Assembly (NCBI GenBank): GCA_041725935.1
Contig: JBGRQD010000017.1
Location: 12,285 to 76,284, forward strand
DNA from: Marivita sp041725935
Lineage (GTDB): Bacteria > Pseudomonadota > Alphaproteobacteria > Rhodobacterales > Rhodobacteraceae
Length of the DNA stretch: 64,000 nucleotides
Direction: 5' to 3'
Shown here piece after piece: positions 50,974-58,835 of this stretch. Position numbers and translations under genes: made by a program. The notes beneath the pieces are model-generated. The model worked only from the letters and a program-made list of their open reading frames with translations. It was not told the DNA's origin and did no database searches. Position 1 is the first letter of the stretch; each line of letters starts with the position of its first letter.

Positions 50974-52092
50974 ATGATCCAGCCCGCCATCACCGGAAGC
51001 GGTGTCTTCACGCCCGAAAGCACCATCACCAACGCCGAACTGGTGGTGGCCTTCAACGCCTATGCCGACCGCATGAACGAGGAAAACGCAGAGGCGATTG
51101 CCGGTGGCACAGCTGAGCCGGTGCCGCATTCAAGTGCGGATTTCATCCTTTCGGCCTCCGGCATCGAACAGCGTCACGTCATGGACAAGACCGGCGTGCT
51201 GGACCCTGCGCGCATGTTCCCGAACCTGCCCGCACGCGACGATGACAGCCCGTCGATCATGGCCGAGATGGCGGTGGACGCGATCACCAAGGCGCTGGCG
51301 CAGGCCGGGCGCAATGCCTCCGAGGTCGATCTGGTGATCTGTGCCGCCTCCAACCACGAACGCGCCTATCCGGCGATCGCGGTGGAGATCCAGAAGCTGA
51401 TCGGCGCGGGTGGCTTTGCCTTTGACATGAACGTCGCCTGTTCCTCGGCCACCTTCGGCATTCAGGCGGCGGCGGACATGGTGCGGTCCGGATCGGTCAA
51501 ATGCGCCATCGTGGTCAGCCCCGAGATCTGTTCGGCACATCTGGAATGGCGCGACCGCGACTGCCACTTCATCTTTGGCGATGTGGCGACGGCTGTGGTG
51601 ATCGAACCCGACGCCAACGCCAATGGCGCGCATTTCACCATCCACGGCACCCGCTGCGCCACCGAGTTCTCGAACAACATCCGCAACAACAACGGCTTCC
51701 TGCGGCGCACCCGCGACCAGATGGAAGACCGGCGCGACATGCAGTTCATGCAGAACGGGCGCAAGGTGTTCAAGGAAGTGCTGCCCATGGTCTCGGCGCA
51801 TATACTCGGGCATCTCGAAGACACCGGATGGCACAACGACAGCGTCCGGCGTCTTTGGCTGCATCAGGCGAACAAGACGATGAATGATTTCATCGGCAAG
51901 AAGGTGCTGGGCCGCACGCCCGATCACGGTGAGCAGCCGAACATCCTGCAGGATTACGCCAACACGTCCTCGGCCGGATCGATCATCGCGTTTTCCAAGT
52001 ACTCGGACGATCTGCAACCCGGCGACCGGGGGGTGATCTGCTCGTTCGGGGCGGGCTATTCGGTTGGATCGGTGCTGGTGGAACGCGCTTAG
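50974..52092 (+). CDS. Beta-ketoacyl-ACP synthase III (FabH-like)
   Basis: The 372-residue thiolase-fold enzyme has the KAS III triad: Cys in MNVACSSATFGI, His in RLWLHQANKTMND and Asn in DYANTSSAGSII, and the C-terminal GAGYSVGSVLVE. It condenses acyl-CoA with malonyl-ACP to start fatty-acid or related chains. It is longer than E. coli FabH (317) and lacks fab neighbours, so it could be a specialised homologue. AAGGAAG precedes the ATG; the upstream in-frame extension is a shadow. Confidence 0.93.
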   Translation: MIQPAITGSGVFTPESTITNAELVVAFNAYADRMNEENAEAIAGGTAEPVPHSSADFILSASGIEQRHVMDKTGVLDPARMFPNLPARDDDSPSIMAEMAVDAITKALAQAGRNASEVDLVICAASNHERAYPAIAVEIQKLIGAGGFAFDMNVACSSATFGIQAAADMVRSGSVKCAIVVSPEICSAHLEWRDRDCHFIFGDVATAVVIEPDANANGAHFTIHGTRCATEFSNNIRNNNGFLRRTRDQMEDRRDMQFMQNGRKVFKEVLPMVSAHILGHLEDTGWHNDSVRRLWLHQANKTMNDFIGKKVLGRTPDHGEQPNILQDYANTSSAGSIIAFSKYSDDLQPGDRGVICSFGAGYSVGSVLVERA

Positions 52093-52100
52093 GCACACAC

Positions 52101-52128
52101 AAAAAAAGAGGGCCGATTGGCCCTCTTT
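52101..52128 (-). terminator. Terminator of the PRC-barrel gene
   Basis: AAAGAGGGCC / GGCCCTCTTT perfect ten-base arms with a GATT loop; on the minus strand it is followed by a run of T. It may also serve the convergent KAS III gene. Confidence 0.88.
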
Positions 52129-52151
52129 CAGAATGATCGTGTCTGACTGGA

Positions 52152-52661
52152 TTAGTTCCAGAAGCCTTCGTCAACCGACTCCATCTGCTCCAGATCTTCT
52201 TCGCTGTGACGGGTCAGGAACGCGTAGCGAGCGTCGTCCACCGCAACGAGATTGACATCCGAGACCGGGATCATCACGTGCTTGTCCGCGATATCAAGGA
52301 AACCGCCGACTTCTGCGACGATACCGATCATCTGACCGCTCTTGTTTAGGATGATATCTTCGATCTCGCCGATATCGTTCCAATCAGCACCGACTTCGGT
52401 GTGCATTTCGTCCATCGACCAGCCTTCGTCATTGGCTGCGTTCATCGTGTAGATGTCGCCACCGGTGATGTCGCGGGTGCGGATCAGGTTTGCCCGATCA
52501 TCCATCGACATATCGTCGTTGGACGCCATGTTCGTGCTTTCCATCGATTCGGTCGAAGCCGAGTCAGTGGCCATCTCGCCGGATGTTTGGCTTTGAGCCC
52601 ATGCGCCTGTGGCGCCGATTGTCAGGGCAAGTGCGCTTGCGAAAAGTTTGTTGGTTGTCAT
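52152..52661 (-). CDS. Secreted PRC-barrel protein
   Basis: The 169-residue protein has a signal peptide (ATGAWAQ|SQ), a Met/Ser/Asp-rich linker (SMESTNMASNDDMSMDD) and a PRC barrel (ITGGDIYTMNAANDEGWSMD, IGEIEDIILNKSGQMIGIVAEVGGFLDI core). Such periplasmic PRC proteins are common in alphaproteobacteria and of unknown role. It ends before a strong terminator. The low-complexity acidic linker is unusual in composition but not in codon use. Confidence 0.87.
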   Translation of the reverse strand: MTTNKLFASALALTIGATGAWAQSQTSGEMATDSASTESMESTNMASNDDMSMDDRANLIRTRDITGGDIYTMNAANDEGWSMDEMHTEVGADWNDIGEIEDIILNKSGQMIGIVAEVGGFLDIADKHVMIPVSDVNLVAVDDARYAFLTRHSEEDLEQMESVDEGFWN

Positions 52662-52759
52662 TGCATCCTCCTAGGTTGCGTTGCTTCTGGAGCCACAACC
52701 ACGCCAGACAGACAACGTTCCTAGGAATATTTTTGCTTTTTCAAGGAACTTTTCCGCGA

Positions 52760-53341
52760 TCAGAGCGAACCGGTGTCCTGTCGCCAATGCTTGCGACACA
52801 GGCTGACATAGGTCTCGTTCCCGCCGATCTGAACCTGTGCGCCTTCGGTCAGAACCCGGCCCTGATCGTCCTTGCGCACCACCATCGTCGCCTTGCGCCC
52901 GCAATGGCAGATCGTGCGCACCTCGCGCAGGGAATCCGCCAGCGCCAGCAGCGTGGCAGAGCCGGGGAACAGCTGCCCTTGGAAATCCACCCGCAGCCCG
53001 TATGCCATCACCGGAACGCCCAGATCATCGGCCACGCGGGCAAGCTGCCAGACCTGATCCGGCGTCAGGAACTGCGCCTCGTCGATAAAAATGCAGGCCA
53101 GCGACATCGTGCGCAATACGCCGTCGATCCGCGCAAAGAGATCGTCCAGCGGCGAAAATGTCTCTGCCTCGCGCGAGAATCCGATCCGAGACCCGATCTT
53201 ACCCTTGCCCGACCGGTCATCGAACGCCGCTGTCATCAGGTAGACAGACATGCCGCGCTCTTCGTAATTATGCGCAGCTTGAAGCAGCAGGGTCGATTTG
53301 CCCGCGTTCATGGTGGAGTAATTGAAATAGAGCTTCGCCAT
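52760..53341 (-). CDS. tdk: Thymidine kinase
   Basis: The 193-residue enzyme phosphorylates thymidine in the salvage pathway. Seen: P-loop YFNYSTMNAGKSTLLLQAA, Walker B CIFIDEAQFLTPDQV, the lasso/substrate segment MAYGLRVDFQGQLFPGS, and the zinc Cys pairs in CHCGRKA and SLCRKHW. The ATG at 53339-53341 is the family start; the longer frame to 53716 crosses noncoding DNA. Confidence 0.97.
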   Translation of the reverse strand: MAKLYFNYSTMNAGKSTLLLQAAHNYEERGMSVYLMTAAFDDRSGKGKIGSRIGFSREAETFSPLDDLFARIDGVLRTMSLACIFIDEAQFLTPDQVWQLARVADDLGVPVMAYGLRVDFQGQLFPGSATLLALADSLREVRTICHCGRKATMVVRKDDQGRVLTEGAQVQIGGNETYVSLCRKHWRQDTGSL

Positions 53342-53389
53342 GACCCGCCATCTGCCCCAACCGGACCCGTCGCGCAAGAGAGCCTGTTC

Positions 53390-53470
53390 AGGATGCGCCT
53401 CCGTCGTTCCCGTGAGTGGTGTCCGGCCAGAGTGTCGGCACCGCCCAAAGACGACCCGACGGCGCATCCT
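53390..53470. other. Long-range stem in a divergent spacer, possible structured RNA
   Basis: In the 286-bp gap between tdk and the next plus-strand gene, AGGATGCGCC (53390-53399) pairs perfectly with GGCGCATCCT (53461-53470), and GTCG (53403-53406) with CGAC (53457-53460), leaving only a three-base bulge. The enclosed 50 bp is GC-rich and may fold further. No known RNA class was recognised. Confidence 0.4.
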
Positions 53471-53627
53471 GAGACCGGGACAGCGATAGGGAAGGAAGAC
53501 TGTGCCAGGTGTGCCTTGCGTCCGACAAATTCGGCTCTGAGCCACCTGTCGCATTGCATTGCGCGACAAGTCAGGGGAAAGAGACTGAAATGTTCCCATC
53601 GAAAAGGTGGAAAATAAGGGGTTTGCC

Positions 53628-54086
53628 ATGCCGACATTCGGCCCGTATCTGAAAAAGCACACCGAGATTTTGGTCAAGGACGTGGGGATCGAGAAAGCCT
53701 GTAAGCTGACCGGCAAGTCAAAGGCGACCTTGGGCCGCTACTATGCCGATCATGACGAACACGCTGATCGCTTTATCCCGGTCGATGCAGTGGCGATCCT
53801 CGAGCAGGAATCAAGCTACCCGCATGTCACCTCGGCGCTGGCGGAGCTGAACGGGATCACGCTGTCCTTCGATCAAAGGCGCGACAACACACCCAGCAAG
53901 GGTGGCGTGAATTCCGATGTTGTCGCCCTCAGCCAGCGCTTTGCGATGCTGATGTCCGAGTACCACCAATCCATCGCGGATGGCGTCATAAGTGCCAACG
54001 AGGCGCGACGCCTGCTGCGCGAAACGCTGGCGTTGCAGCAGGTCTTGGTCGACATGAAACTGCACCTTGAAGATGAAACAATTTGA
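53628..54086 (+). CDS. Putative DNA-binding protein (HTH), unknown
   Basis: The 152-residue protein starts MPTFGPYLKKHTEILVKDVG and has a helix-turn-helix-like stretch EKACKLTGKSKATLGRYYADH near residues 23-43, then a helical C terminus (ANEARRLLRETLALQQVLVD). It resembles phage-type regulators in size but I assign no family. ATAAGGGG precedes the ATG at 53628. It overlaps the next gene by 14 bp. Confidence 0.65.
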   Translation: MPTFGPYLKKHTEILVKDVGIEKACKLTGKSKATLGRYYADHDEHADRFIPVDAVAILEQESSYPHVTSALAELNGITLSFDQRRDNTPSKGGVNSDVVALSQRFAMLMSEYHQSIADGVISANEARRLLRETLALQQVLVDMKLHLEDETI

Positions 54087-54423
54087 AGGCGTCATCTCGG
54101 ATCGCGGCTCAAAATACGCGGTCAGCGGCGGGTCAGTCACCAGCCGCGCGGATGTGGATGCGTTTCTCAAGAACTTGAAGTGCGCCAAGAAATACGCGAA
54201 GGCCACGCACAACACTTGGGCTGTTGTGTTTTCAGACGGTATTCCGCTCAAGAACGACGACGGAGAAGGCGGGGCAGGGCAGATCATCCTGCAGATGCTC
54301 GAACGCGAAGGGCTGACAGATCACGTGATCGTTGTCACCCGCTGGTACGGCGGCAAACATCTGGGCGGTGACCGGTTTCGCCACGTGCAGGACTGCGTGC
54401 GCCACTACCTCGACAACAGCTAG
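54073..54423 (+). CDS. YigZ/IMPACT-family protein
   Basis: The 116-residue protein has the UPF0029/Impact N-terminal fold: the core DGIPLKNDDGEGGAGQIILQ and the signature VVTRWYGGKHLGGDRFRH. Full bacterial YigZ is about 200 residues; this is a shorter version with only the N-terminal domain. YigZ may act at ribosomes or nucleic acids; its role is unproven. The ATG at 54073 overlaps the preceding gene; a TTG at 54067 is an alternative. Confidence 0.85.
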   Translation: MKQFEGVISDRGSKYAVSGGSVTSRADVDAFLKNLKCAKKYAKATHNTWAVVFSDGIPLKNDDGEGGAGQIILQMLEREGLTDHVIVVTRWYGGKHLGGDRFRHVQDCVRHYLDNS

Positions 54424-54436
54424 CGGCAGCGTGGGA

Positions 54437-54826
54437 TCACCCGGACTGGCGCGCTGCGTTTGCCTTGCGCCGCAGGTGCCAGCGATAGATCAGCGGTGCC
54501 AGCACATGGTCATAGCCAAAAGCAGCCACTTGCTTGATCCCCGGCACGGCAACGATCCGCGCCAGCCAGCGATAGCGTGGCATCTCGCGCCACAGCTCGA
54601 TAAACGCGTCGATGCCGTCGTAAAGCTGCCCGTCGCGCAAAACGTAAAGCCGCCGCGCCGCGGTGTCCTCGTCGATGCCCCACGCGGCCCGATCCGGCCC
54701 GTTCAGATCGTCGAACTGGATCGGCAGGTCATTGCGCTTGGCATAGTCGGCATAGTGATTGATCTCGAACGAACAGACGGGGCACTGGTCGTTGTAAAGA
54801 ACGCGGATATCGGGTGTCTCTGTCAT
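54437..54826 (-). CDS. DUF393 thiol-disulfide oxidoreductase-like protein (DCC family)
   Basis: The 129-residue protein has the DCC-family motif RVLYNDQCPVCSFEINHYA with a redox CxxC, FDDLNGPDRAAWG, LYVLRDGQLYDGIDAF and WLARIVAVPGIKQV. A thioredoxin-like activity is supposed from the motif only. I start at the ATG at 54824-54826 rather than three residues earlier. It is downstream of rimO on the minus strand, with palindromic repeats in between. Confidence 0.87.
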   Translation of the reverse strand: MTETPDIRVLYNDQCPVCSFEINHYADYAKRNDLPIQFDDLNGPDRAAWGIDEDTAARRLYVLRDGQLYDGIDAFIELWREMPRYRWLARIVAVPGIKQVAAFGYDHVLAPLIYRWHLRRKANAARQSG

Positions 54827-54870
54827 GAAGCACAAATAATTTTCAAGGCGAGACTGGCAAGCCCGGTGCT

Positions 54871-54910
54871 CCGTTTCCGTCGACGGAAACGGTCTGATGC
54901 GTCAACGCAT
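54871..54910. repeat. Two adjacent palindromes after rimO
   Basis: A perfect 22-bp palindrome with half site CCGTTTCCGTC (54871-54892) is followed by ATGCG-TCAA-CGCAT (54897-54910), whose minus-strand loop is TTGA and whose end overlaps the rimO stop. They could act as mRNA end hairpins or be dispersed repeats; similar TTGA/TTGG hairpins occur at 60525-60564. Confidence 0.6.
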
Positions 54911-56274
54911 TAGATGCGGCGCCCCCAAAGGTCGTATTCGCCGGCTTCGTCCACCTCGACGGTCACGATCTCGCCCACGCTCAGGCCCTCGGTGCCCTCG
55001 TCGATGAACAGGTTGCCGTCGATCTCGGGCGCGTCGGCCTTTGTGCGGCAGGTGGCGATCCCGTCTTCATCGATATCGTCGATGATCACATCCATGCGCG
55101 TGGCGACCTTCGCCGCCAGCTTGGCCTCGGAAATCGCCTGCGCCTTTTCCATGAAACGGTCCCAGCGGTCCTGCTTGACCTCATCGGGCACATGATCCGG
55201 CAGCGCGTTCGACCGCGCACCGGCGACGTTCTCGTACTGGAAACACCCGACGCGATCCAGTTGCGCTTGGTCCATCCAGTCCAGCAGCGTCTGGAACTCG
55301 GCCTCGGTTTCGCCGGGATAGCCGACGATGAAGGTCGACCGCAGGGTGATGTCCGGGCAAATGTCCCGCCAGGCTGCAATCTCGTCCAGCGTCCGCGCCG
55401 CCGCTGCAGGCCGCGCCATGCGTCGCAACACATCGGGATGCGCGTGCTGGAACGGAATGTCGAGATAGGGCAGCACCAGCCCTTCCGCCATCAACGGCAC
55501 CAGCTCGCGCACATGCGGGTAGGGGTAGACGTAATGCATCCGCACCCAGGCCCCCAACGCCCCAAGATCGCGCGCGAGCGGCAGGATCGGGAACTTGTCC
55601 TCCCGGTCCTTCCAGTCGGTGCCATAGGCGGAAGTGTCCTGCGAAATCACCAGCAATTCGCGCACACCCGATTCAACCAGCTTTTCCGCCTCGCGCAGCA
55701 CCGCCTTGGCCGGGCGCGAGGTCAGCAGACCGCGCATGTCGGGGATGATGCAGAACTTGCACTTGTGATTGCAGCCCTCGGAAATCTTCAGATAGCTGTA
55801 ATGCCGTGGCGTCAGGCTCACACCAGAGGCGGGCAACAGGTCGATGAACGGGTCGGGATCGGGCGGCACGGCAGCATGCACCGCGTCCAGCACCTGCTCG
55901 TATTGATGCGGGCCGGTGACAGCCAGCACGCGGGGATGCGCCCCGGTGATATAGTCTGGCTCCGCTCCCAGACAGCCGGTGACGATCACCCGGCCATTCT
56001 CGGCCAAGGCCTCGCCGATCGCGCTCAGGCTTTCGGCCTTGGCGCTGTCGAGAAAGCCGCAGGTGTTCACGATCACCGCATCCGCCCCCGCGTAATCCGG
56101 ACTGATGCCATAGCCCTCGGCGCGCAACCGCGTCAAAATCCGTTCACTGTCCACCAGCGCCTTGGGACAGCCAAGCGAGACCATGCCGATGGTCGGCTGA
56201 CCGGATCGGGGCGCATCGGAGAATCGCGCAGCAGGCGCAAGGTCGGGGCGAAGGGAAGGCGGGTTCTGTGACAT
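54910..56274 (-). CDS. rimO: Ribosomal protein S12 methylthiotransferase
   Basis: The 454-residue radical-SAM enzyme adds a methylthio group to Asp88-equivalent of S12. Seen: MiaB-type N domain IGMVSLGCPKALVDSERIL, NTCGFLDSAKAES, radical-SAM cluster SEGCNHKCKFCIIPDMRG (CxxxCxxC), and the C-terminal TRAM domain (DAPEIDGNLFIDEG). Start taken at the ATG at 56272-56274 (MSQNPP), the family-typical N terminus; another ATG lies three codons upstream. A second methylthiotransferase gene (mtaB) occurs at 60.6-61.8 kb. Confidence 0.97.
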   Translation of the reverse strand: MSQNPPSLRPDLAPAARFSDAPRSGQPTIGMVSLGCPKALVDSERILTRLRAEGYGISPDYAGADAVIVNTCGFLDSAKAESLSAIGEALAENGRVIVTGCLGAEPDYITGAHPRVLAVTGPHQYEQVLDAVHAAVPPDPDPFIDLLPASGVSLTPRHYSYLKISEGCNHKCKFCIIPDMRGLLTSRPAKAVLREAEKLVESGVRELLVISQDTSAYGTDWKDREDKFPILPLARDLGALGAWVRMHYVYPYPHVRELVPLMAEGLVLPYLDIPFQHAHPDVLRRMARPAAAARTLDEIAAWRDICPDITLRSTFIVGYPGETEAEFQTLLDWMDQAQLDRVGCFQYENVAGARSNALPDHVPDEVKQDRWDRFMEKAQAISEAKLAAKVATRMDVIIDDIDEDGIATCRTKADAPEIDGNLFIDEGTEGLSVGEIVTVEVDEAGEYDLWGRRI

Positions 56275-56356
56275 GCGCGGCATATAGTGAGTTGCGCATC
56301 ACGGGGGAAGAGGAGATCATCCGTGCAAGCCTGTTGCGACCTGAAAGACTGCCCAA

Positions 56357-56707
56357 ATGATCCTGCATTGCGTTTTTTGCGCCTTCCGGGCGGACACCAA
56401 CACGGAGATGCGACACGCGATCCTGTCCGATTTAGAGCGCTTCAGTCTCGCGCTTGATGGCGTTCTGGGCTTTGATCACGGGCCGAATGGCGATTTCGAG
56501 GGCAAGTCGCAGCAGGTTACGGACGGGTTCGTGATCCGCTTTCGTGACCGGGCGGCGCTGGCCGTATACGCAGACCACCCGACACATAAATCGCTCGGCG
56601 CGCGGTTGTGCGATCTGTGCGACGGCGGTGCGGCGGGGATCATGGTGGTCGATCTGGTCTTAGACAGAAAACCACGTGATGGCAGAGGCATGAGCGATGC
56701 AAGTTAA
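56357..56707 (+). CDS. Dabb-like stress-responsive A/B-barrel protein
   Basis: The 116-residue protein has an N-terminal strand MILHCVFCAFRADTN, helix AILSDLERFSLALDGVLGFD and ADHPTHKSLGARLCDLCDGG, resembling dimeric alpha/beta-barrel (Dabb, ferredoxin-like) domains. The central DHGPNGDFEGKSQQVTDGFV fits. No enzymatic role known. It overlaps the next acetyltransferase gene by 11 bp. Confidence 0.7.
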   Translation: MILHCVFCAFRADTNTEMRHAILSDLERFSLALDGVLGFDHGPNGDFEGKSQQVTDGFVIRFRDRAALAVYADHPTHKSLGARLCDLCDGGAAGIMVVDLVLDRKPRDGRGMSDAS

Positions 56708-57236
56708 GCAAAATCCCAAGGGTCTGGATGCCCAAATATCCCAACTGTTCAAAGACACTTTTATCGACTCCGAAGGGGTGGACGAGGGGCTGTTGATCCA
56801 CGATCTGGCGCGCGATCTGCTGTCCACGACGCCGCCTGAGGACATCCGGGTCTTTGTTGCAACAGAGGACGGCACCCTTTGCGGAACTGCGATTTTCACG
56901 CGGCTGCGTTTTGGTGACGATCCGCGCATCGCCTTCCTGTTGTCACCGATGGCCGTCGCCACAACGCGTCAGGGCCAAGGCTTGGGGACACAGCTCCTGA
57001 CCGACGCTTTGAATGTGTTGCGCCGTGACGGTGCCGACATCGCAGTGACCTATGGCGATCCGGCCTATTACGCACGGGTTGGATTCGGGCCGGTCACTCA
57101 AGACATCCTGCCCGCGCCTCTGCCGCTGAGTATGCCGGAAGGTTGGATCGCCCAATCCCTCACAGACACGCCGTTGACGCCGCTGCCAGGGCCGTCTGTT
57201 TGCGTGCCAGCACTTGCCCGGCCTGATGTCTGGTAG
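56697..57236 (+). CDS. GNAT acetyltransferase (YhbS-like)
   Basis: The 179-residue GNAT has the acetyl-CoA loop PMAVATTRQGQGLGTQLLTD and VTYGDPAYYARVGFGPVTQD, the YhbS-type signature, with an N terminus that opens KQNPKGLDAQISQLFKDTF. The substrate is unknown. The ATG at 56697 overlaps the preceding gene. It is unrelated in detail to the four tandem RimJ/L-type copies at 17-19 kb. Confidence 0.88.
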   Translation: MQVKQNPKGLDAQISQLFKDTFIDSEGVDEGLLIHDLARDLLSTTPPEDIRVFVATEDGTLCGTAIFTRLRFGDDPRIAFLLSPMAVATTRQGQGLGTQLLTDALNVLRRDGADIAVTYGDPAYYARVGFGPVTQDILPAPLPLSMPEGWIAQSLTDTPLTPLPGPSVCVPALARPDVW

Positions 57237-57254
57237 GTCAGCTGCGAGGCCAAG

Positions 57255-57279
57255 AAAAAGGGGCGGATAAACCGCCCCT
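57255..57279 (-). terminator. gcrA terminator
   Basis: On the minus strand GGGGCGG-TTTAT-CCGCCCC is followed by TTTTTC, 30 bp past the gcrA stop. Confidence 0.85.
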
Positions 57280-57309
57280 GTAACATCATCGCTGCCTGCT
57301 GGTCGGCTG

Positions 57310-57906
57310 TTACCGCCGACGGTCGCGCCGCGAGCTCATCGGTTGGAACGCAACGCCCACATGCGCCTCGCAATAGGGTTTGCCCTGTTGCACGGGCAGG
57401 CCGCAGAACCAGAAATTCGGCGTCGCCGGGTCGCCCACCGGCCATTTGCAGGTCTTTTCCGTCAGCTCCATCAGGGTCAGCTTCTTGGCCTTCTTTTCGA
57501 TAGCGTTCACCTTGGCCAGCGCCTCGGGGCTGATCTCGTTGGCGGATGGCTGCGGCGGCAAGGGTTGTCCGGCGGGAATGATCTGCCGGCGCGGGCTGGC
57601 CGGCGGTGTGGCTGATTTCGTTTCCATCAGAACCTCTGGCTGTGCGGGTTTGGCGGGCGCAGCGGCTGCCACTGCGGGCTTTGGCGCCGCCTTGGGTTTC
57701 GGCGCTTCGGCCTTGGGGGCGGGTTTCGGTTCGGCCTTGGCAGCAGGACCAGCTGCCCCGGCACGGTTCGACAGACCCAGACGGTGCACCTTTCCGATCA
57801 CGGCATTGCGCGTCACGCCGCCAAGCTCCTTGGCGATCTGGCTGGCCGACTGGCCCTCGCCCCACATCTTCTTCAACAGCTCAACGCGTTCATCGGTCCA
57901 GGACAT
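57310..57906 (-). CDS. gcrA: Cell-cycle regulator GcrA
   Basis: The 198-residue protein starts MSWTDERVELLKKMWGEGQS, the GcrA DNA-binding domain, with IAKELGGVTRNAVIGKVHRLGL. A long Ala/Pro/Lys linker (PKPAPKAEAPKPKAAPKPA) follows, and the C-terminal sigma-70-binding domain has LTEKTCKWPVGDP, FWFCGLPVQQGKPYCEAH. GcrA activates cell-cycle genes at GANTC-methylated promoters with RNA polymerase. GGAGGG precedes the ATG. A terminator hairpin lies directly upstream in its own leader, see the separate entry. Confidence 0.97.
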   Translation of the reverse strand: MSWTDERVELLKKMWGEGQSASQIAKELGGVTRNAVIGKVHRLGLSNRAGAAGPAAKAEPKPAPKAEAPKPKAAPKPAVAAAAPAKPAQPEVLMETKSATPPASPRRQIIPAGQPLPPQPSANEISPEALAKVNAIEKKAKKLTLMELTEKTCKWPVGDPATPNFWFCGLPVQQGKPYCEAHVGVAFQPMSSRRDRRR

Positions 57907-57919
57907 CGTGCCCTCCATC

Positions 57920-57947
57920 AAAAAAAGCGGCCGTTTGCGTTGGCCGC
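57920..57947 (-). terminator. Intrinsic terminator inside the gcrA leader (attenuator candidate)
   Basis: On the minus strand GCGGCC-nine bases-GGCCGC is followed by seven T residues, then 13 bases later the gcrA start codon. A probable promoter lies only about 45 bases upstream, so most transcripts would end before gcrA unless the hairpin is prevented. Confidence 0.75.
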
Positions 57948-57970
57948 CCGAAATCTCTAAGTCGCTCCTT

Positions 57971-57998
57971 ATTCTAATCATGCGCGGGCGAGTTACAA
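57971..57998 (-). promoter_or_regulatory. Likely gcrA promoter
   Basis: On the minus strand TTGTAA (57993-57998) and TAGAAT (57971-57976) are spaced 16 bp apart. The start site would be near 57964, giving a leader of about 57 bases with the terminator inside. Confidence 0.45.
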
Positions 57999-58025
57999 CC
58001 CGAACCGACAGGCAAGAGGACCGCA

Positions 58026-58835
58026 ATGCAGCAGACCGGACAGATGATCGCCAACGAACGCCGCTTCGGGAGGGTGAACTGGCTTGGGCTCTATACGCTC
58101 GGCCAACGCGAGATCCTGCGTTTCCTCAATGTATGGACCCAGACGCTCCTGGCGCCGCTGGTGACGGCAGGGCTTTTCATGCTCATCTTCACAATCGCCA
58201 TCGGCCCCCGCCGGGGCGAGGTCATGGGAGTGGACTTCACCACCTTCATCGCGCCGGGCATCCTGATGATGACGGTGATCCAGAACGCCTTTGCCAACAC
58301 CTCGTCCTCGATCGTGGTGTCCAAGGTGCAGGGCAATATCGTCGACACGCTGATGCCGCCCTTGTCTGCCAGCGAATTGGTGCTGGGGTATCTGGCCGGT
58401 GGTGTCGCGCGCGGGCTGATGGTCGCCGTCGCCATCGCCGCGGCGTTGTGGGTTTTTCTGGGCATCGTGCCGCACCATCCGCTGACCGCGCTCTACTTCG
58501 TCGTCGTCGGTGCGGCGCTCTTGTCGGGGATCGGCATGGTCGCGGGCATCTATGCCGAGAAATTCGACCAGATGGCCGCGATCACCAACTTTATCGTCAC
58601 GCCGCTCGCCTTCCTGTCGGGCACGTTCTACTCGGTCGATGCGCTGCCGCCGCTGCTCAACGACATCACCCATGCCAACCCGATCTTCTACCTGATCGAC
58701 GGGGTGCGCTGGGGCATGATCGGTGTGTCCGACAGCAGCCCGATGCTCGGGGCGGTCGTGGCGCTGGTCAGCACCGTGGCGATCAATCTGCTGGCGTGGT
58801 CATTTTTCCGACGGGGCTACCGACTGAAGGCCTGA
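58026..58835 (+). CDS. ABC-2 type transporter permease
   Basis: The 269-residue inner-membrane protein has six helices and the ABC-2 pattern ANEL-like LYTLGQREILRFLNVWTQTL, IAPGILMMTVIQNAFANTSSSI and GTFYSVDALPPLLNDITHANP with IYLIDGVRWGMIG-like end (seen as NPIFYLIDGVRWGMIG). It exports polysaccharides, lipids or drugs with an ATPase that is not encoded next to it. The last 53 bases overlap the convergent DMT gene. Confidence 0.9.
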   Translation: MQQTGQMIANERRFGRVNWLGLYTLGQREILRFLNVWTQTLLAPLVTAGLFMLIFTIAIGPRRGEVMGVDFTTFIAPGILMMTVIQNAFANTSSSIVVSKVQGNIVDTLMPPLSASELVLGYLAGGVARGLMVAVAIAAALWVFLGIVPHHPLTALYFVVVGAALLSGIGMVAGIYAEKFDQMAAITNFIVTPLAFLSGTFYSVDALPPLLNDITHANPIFYLIDGVRWGMIGVSDSSPMLGAVVALVSTVAINLLAWSFFRRGYRLKA

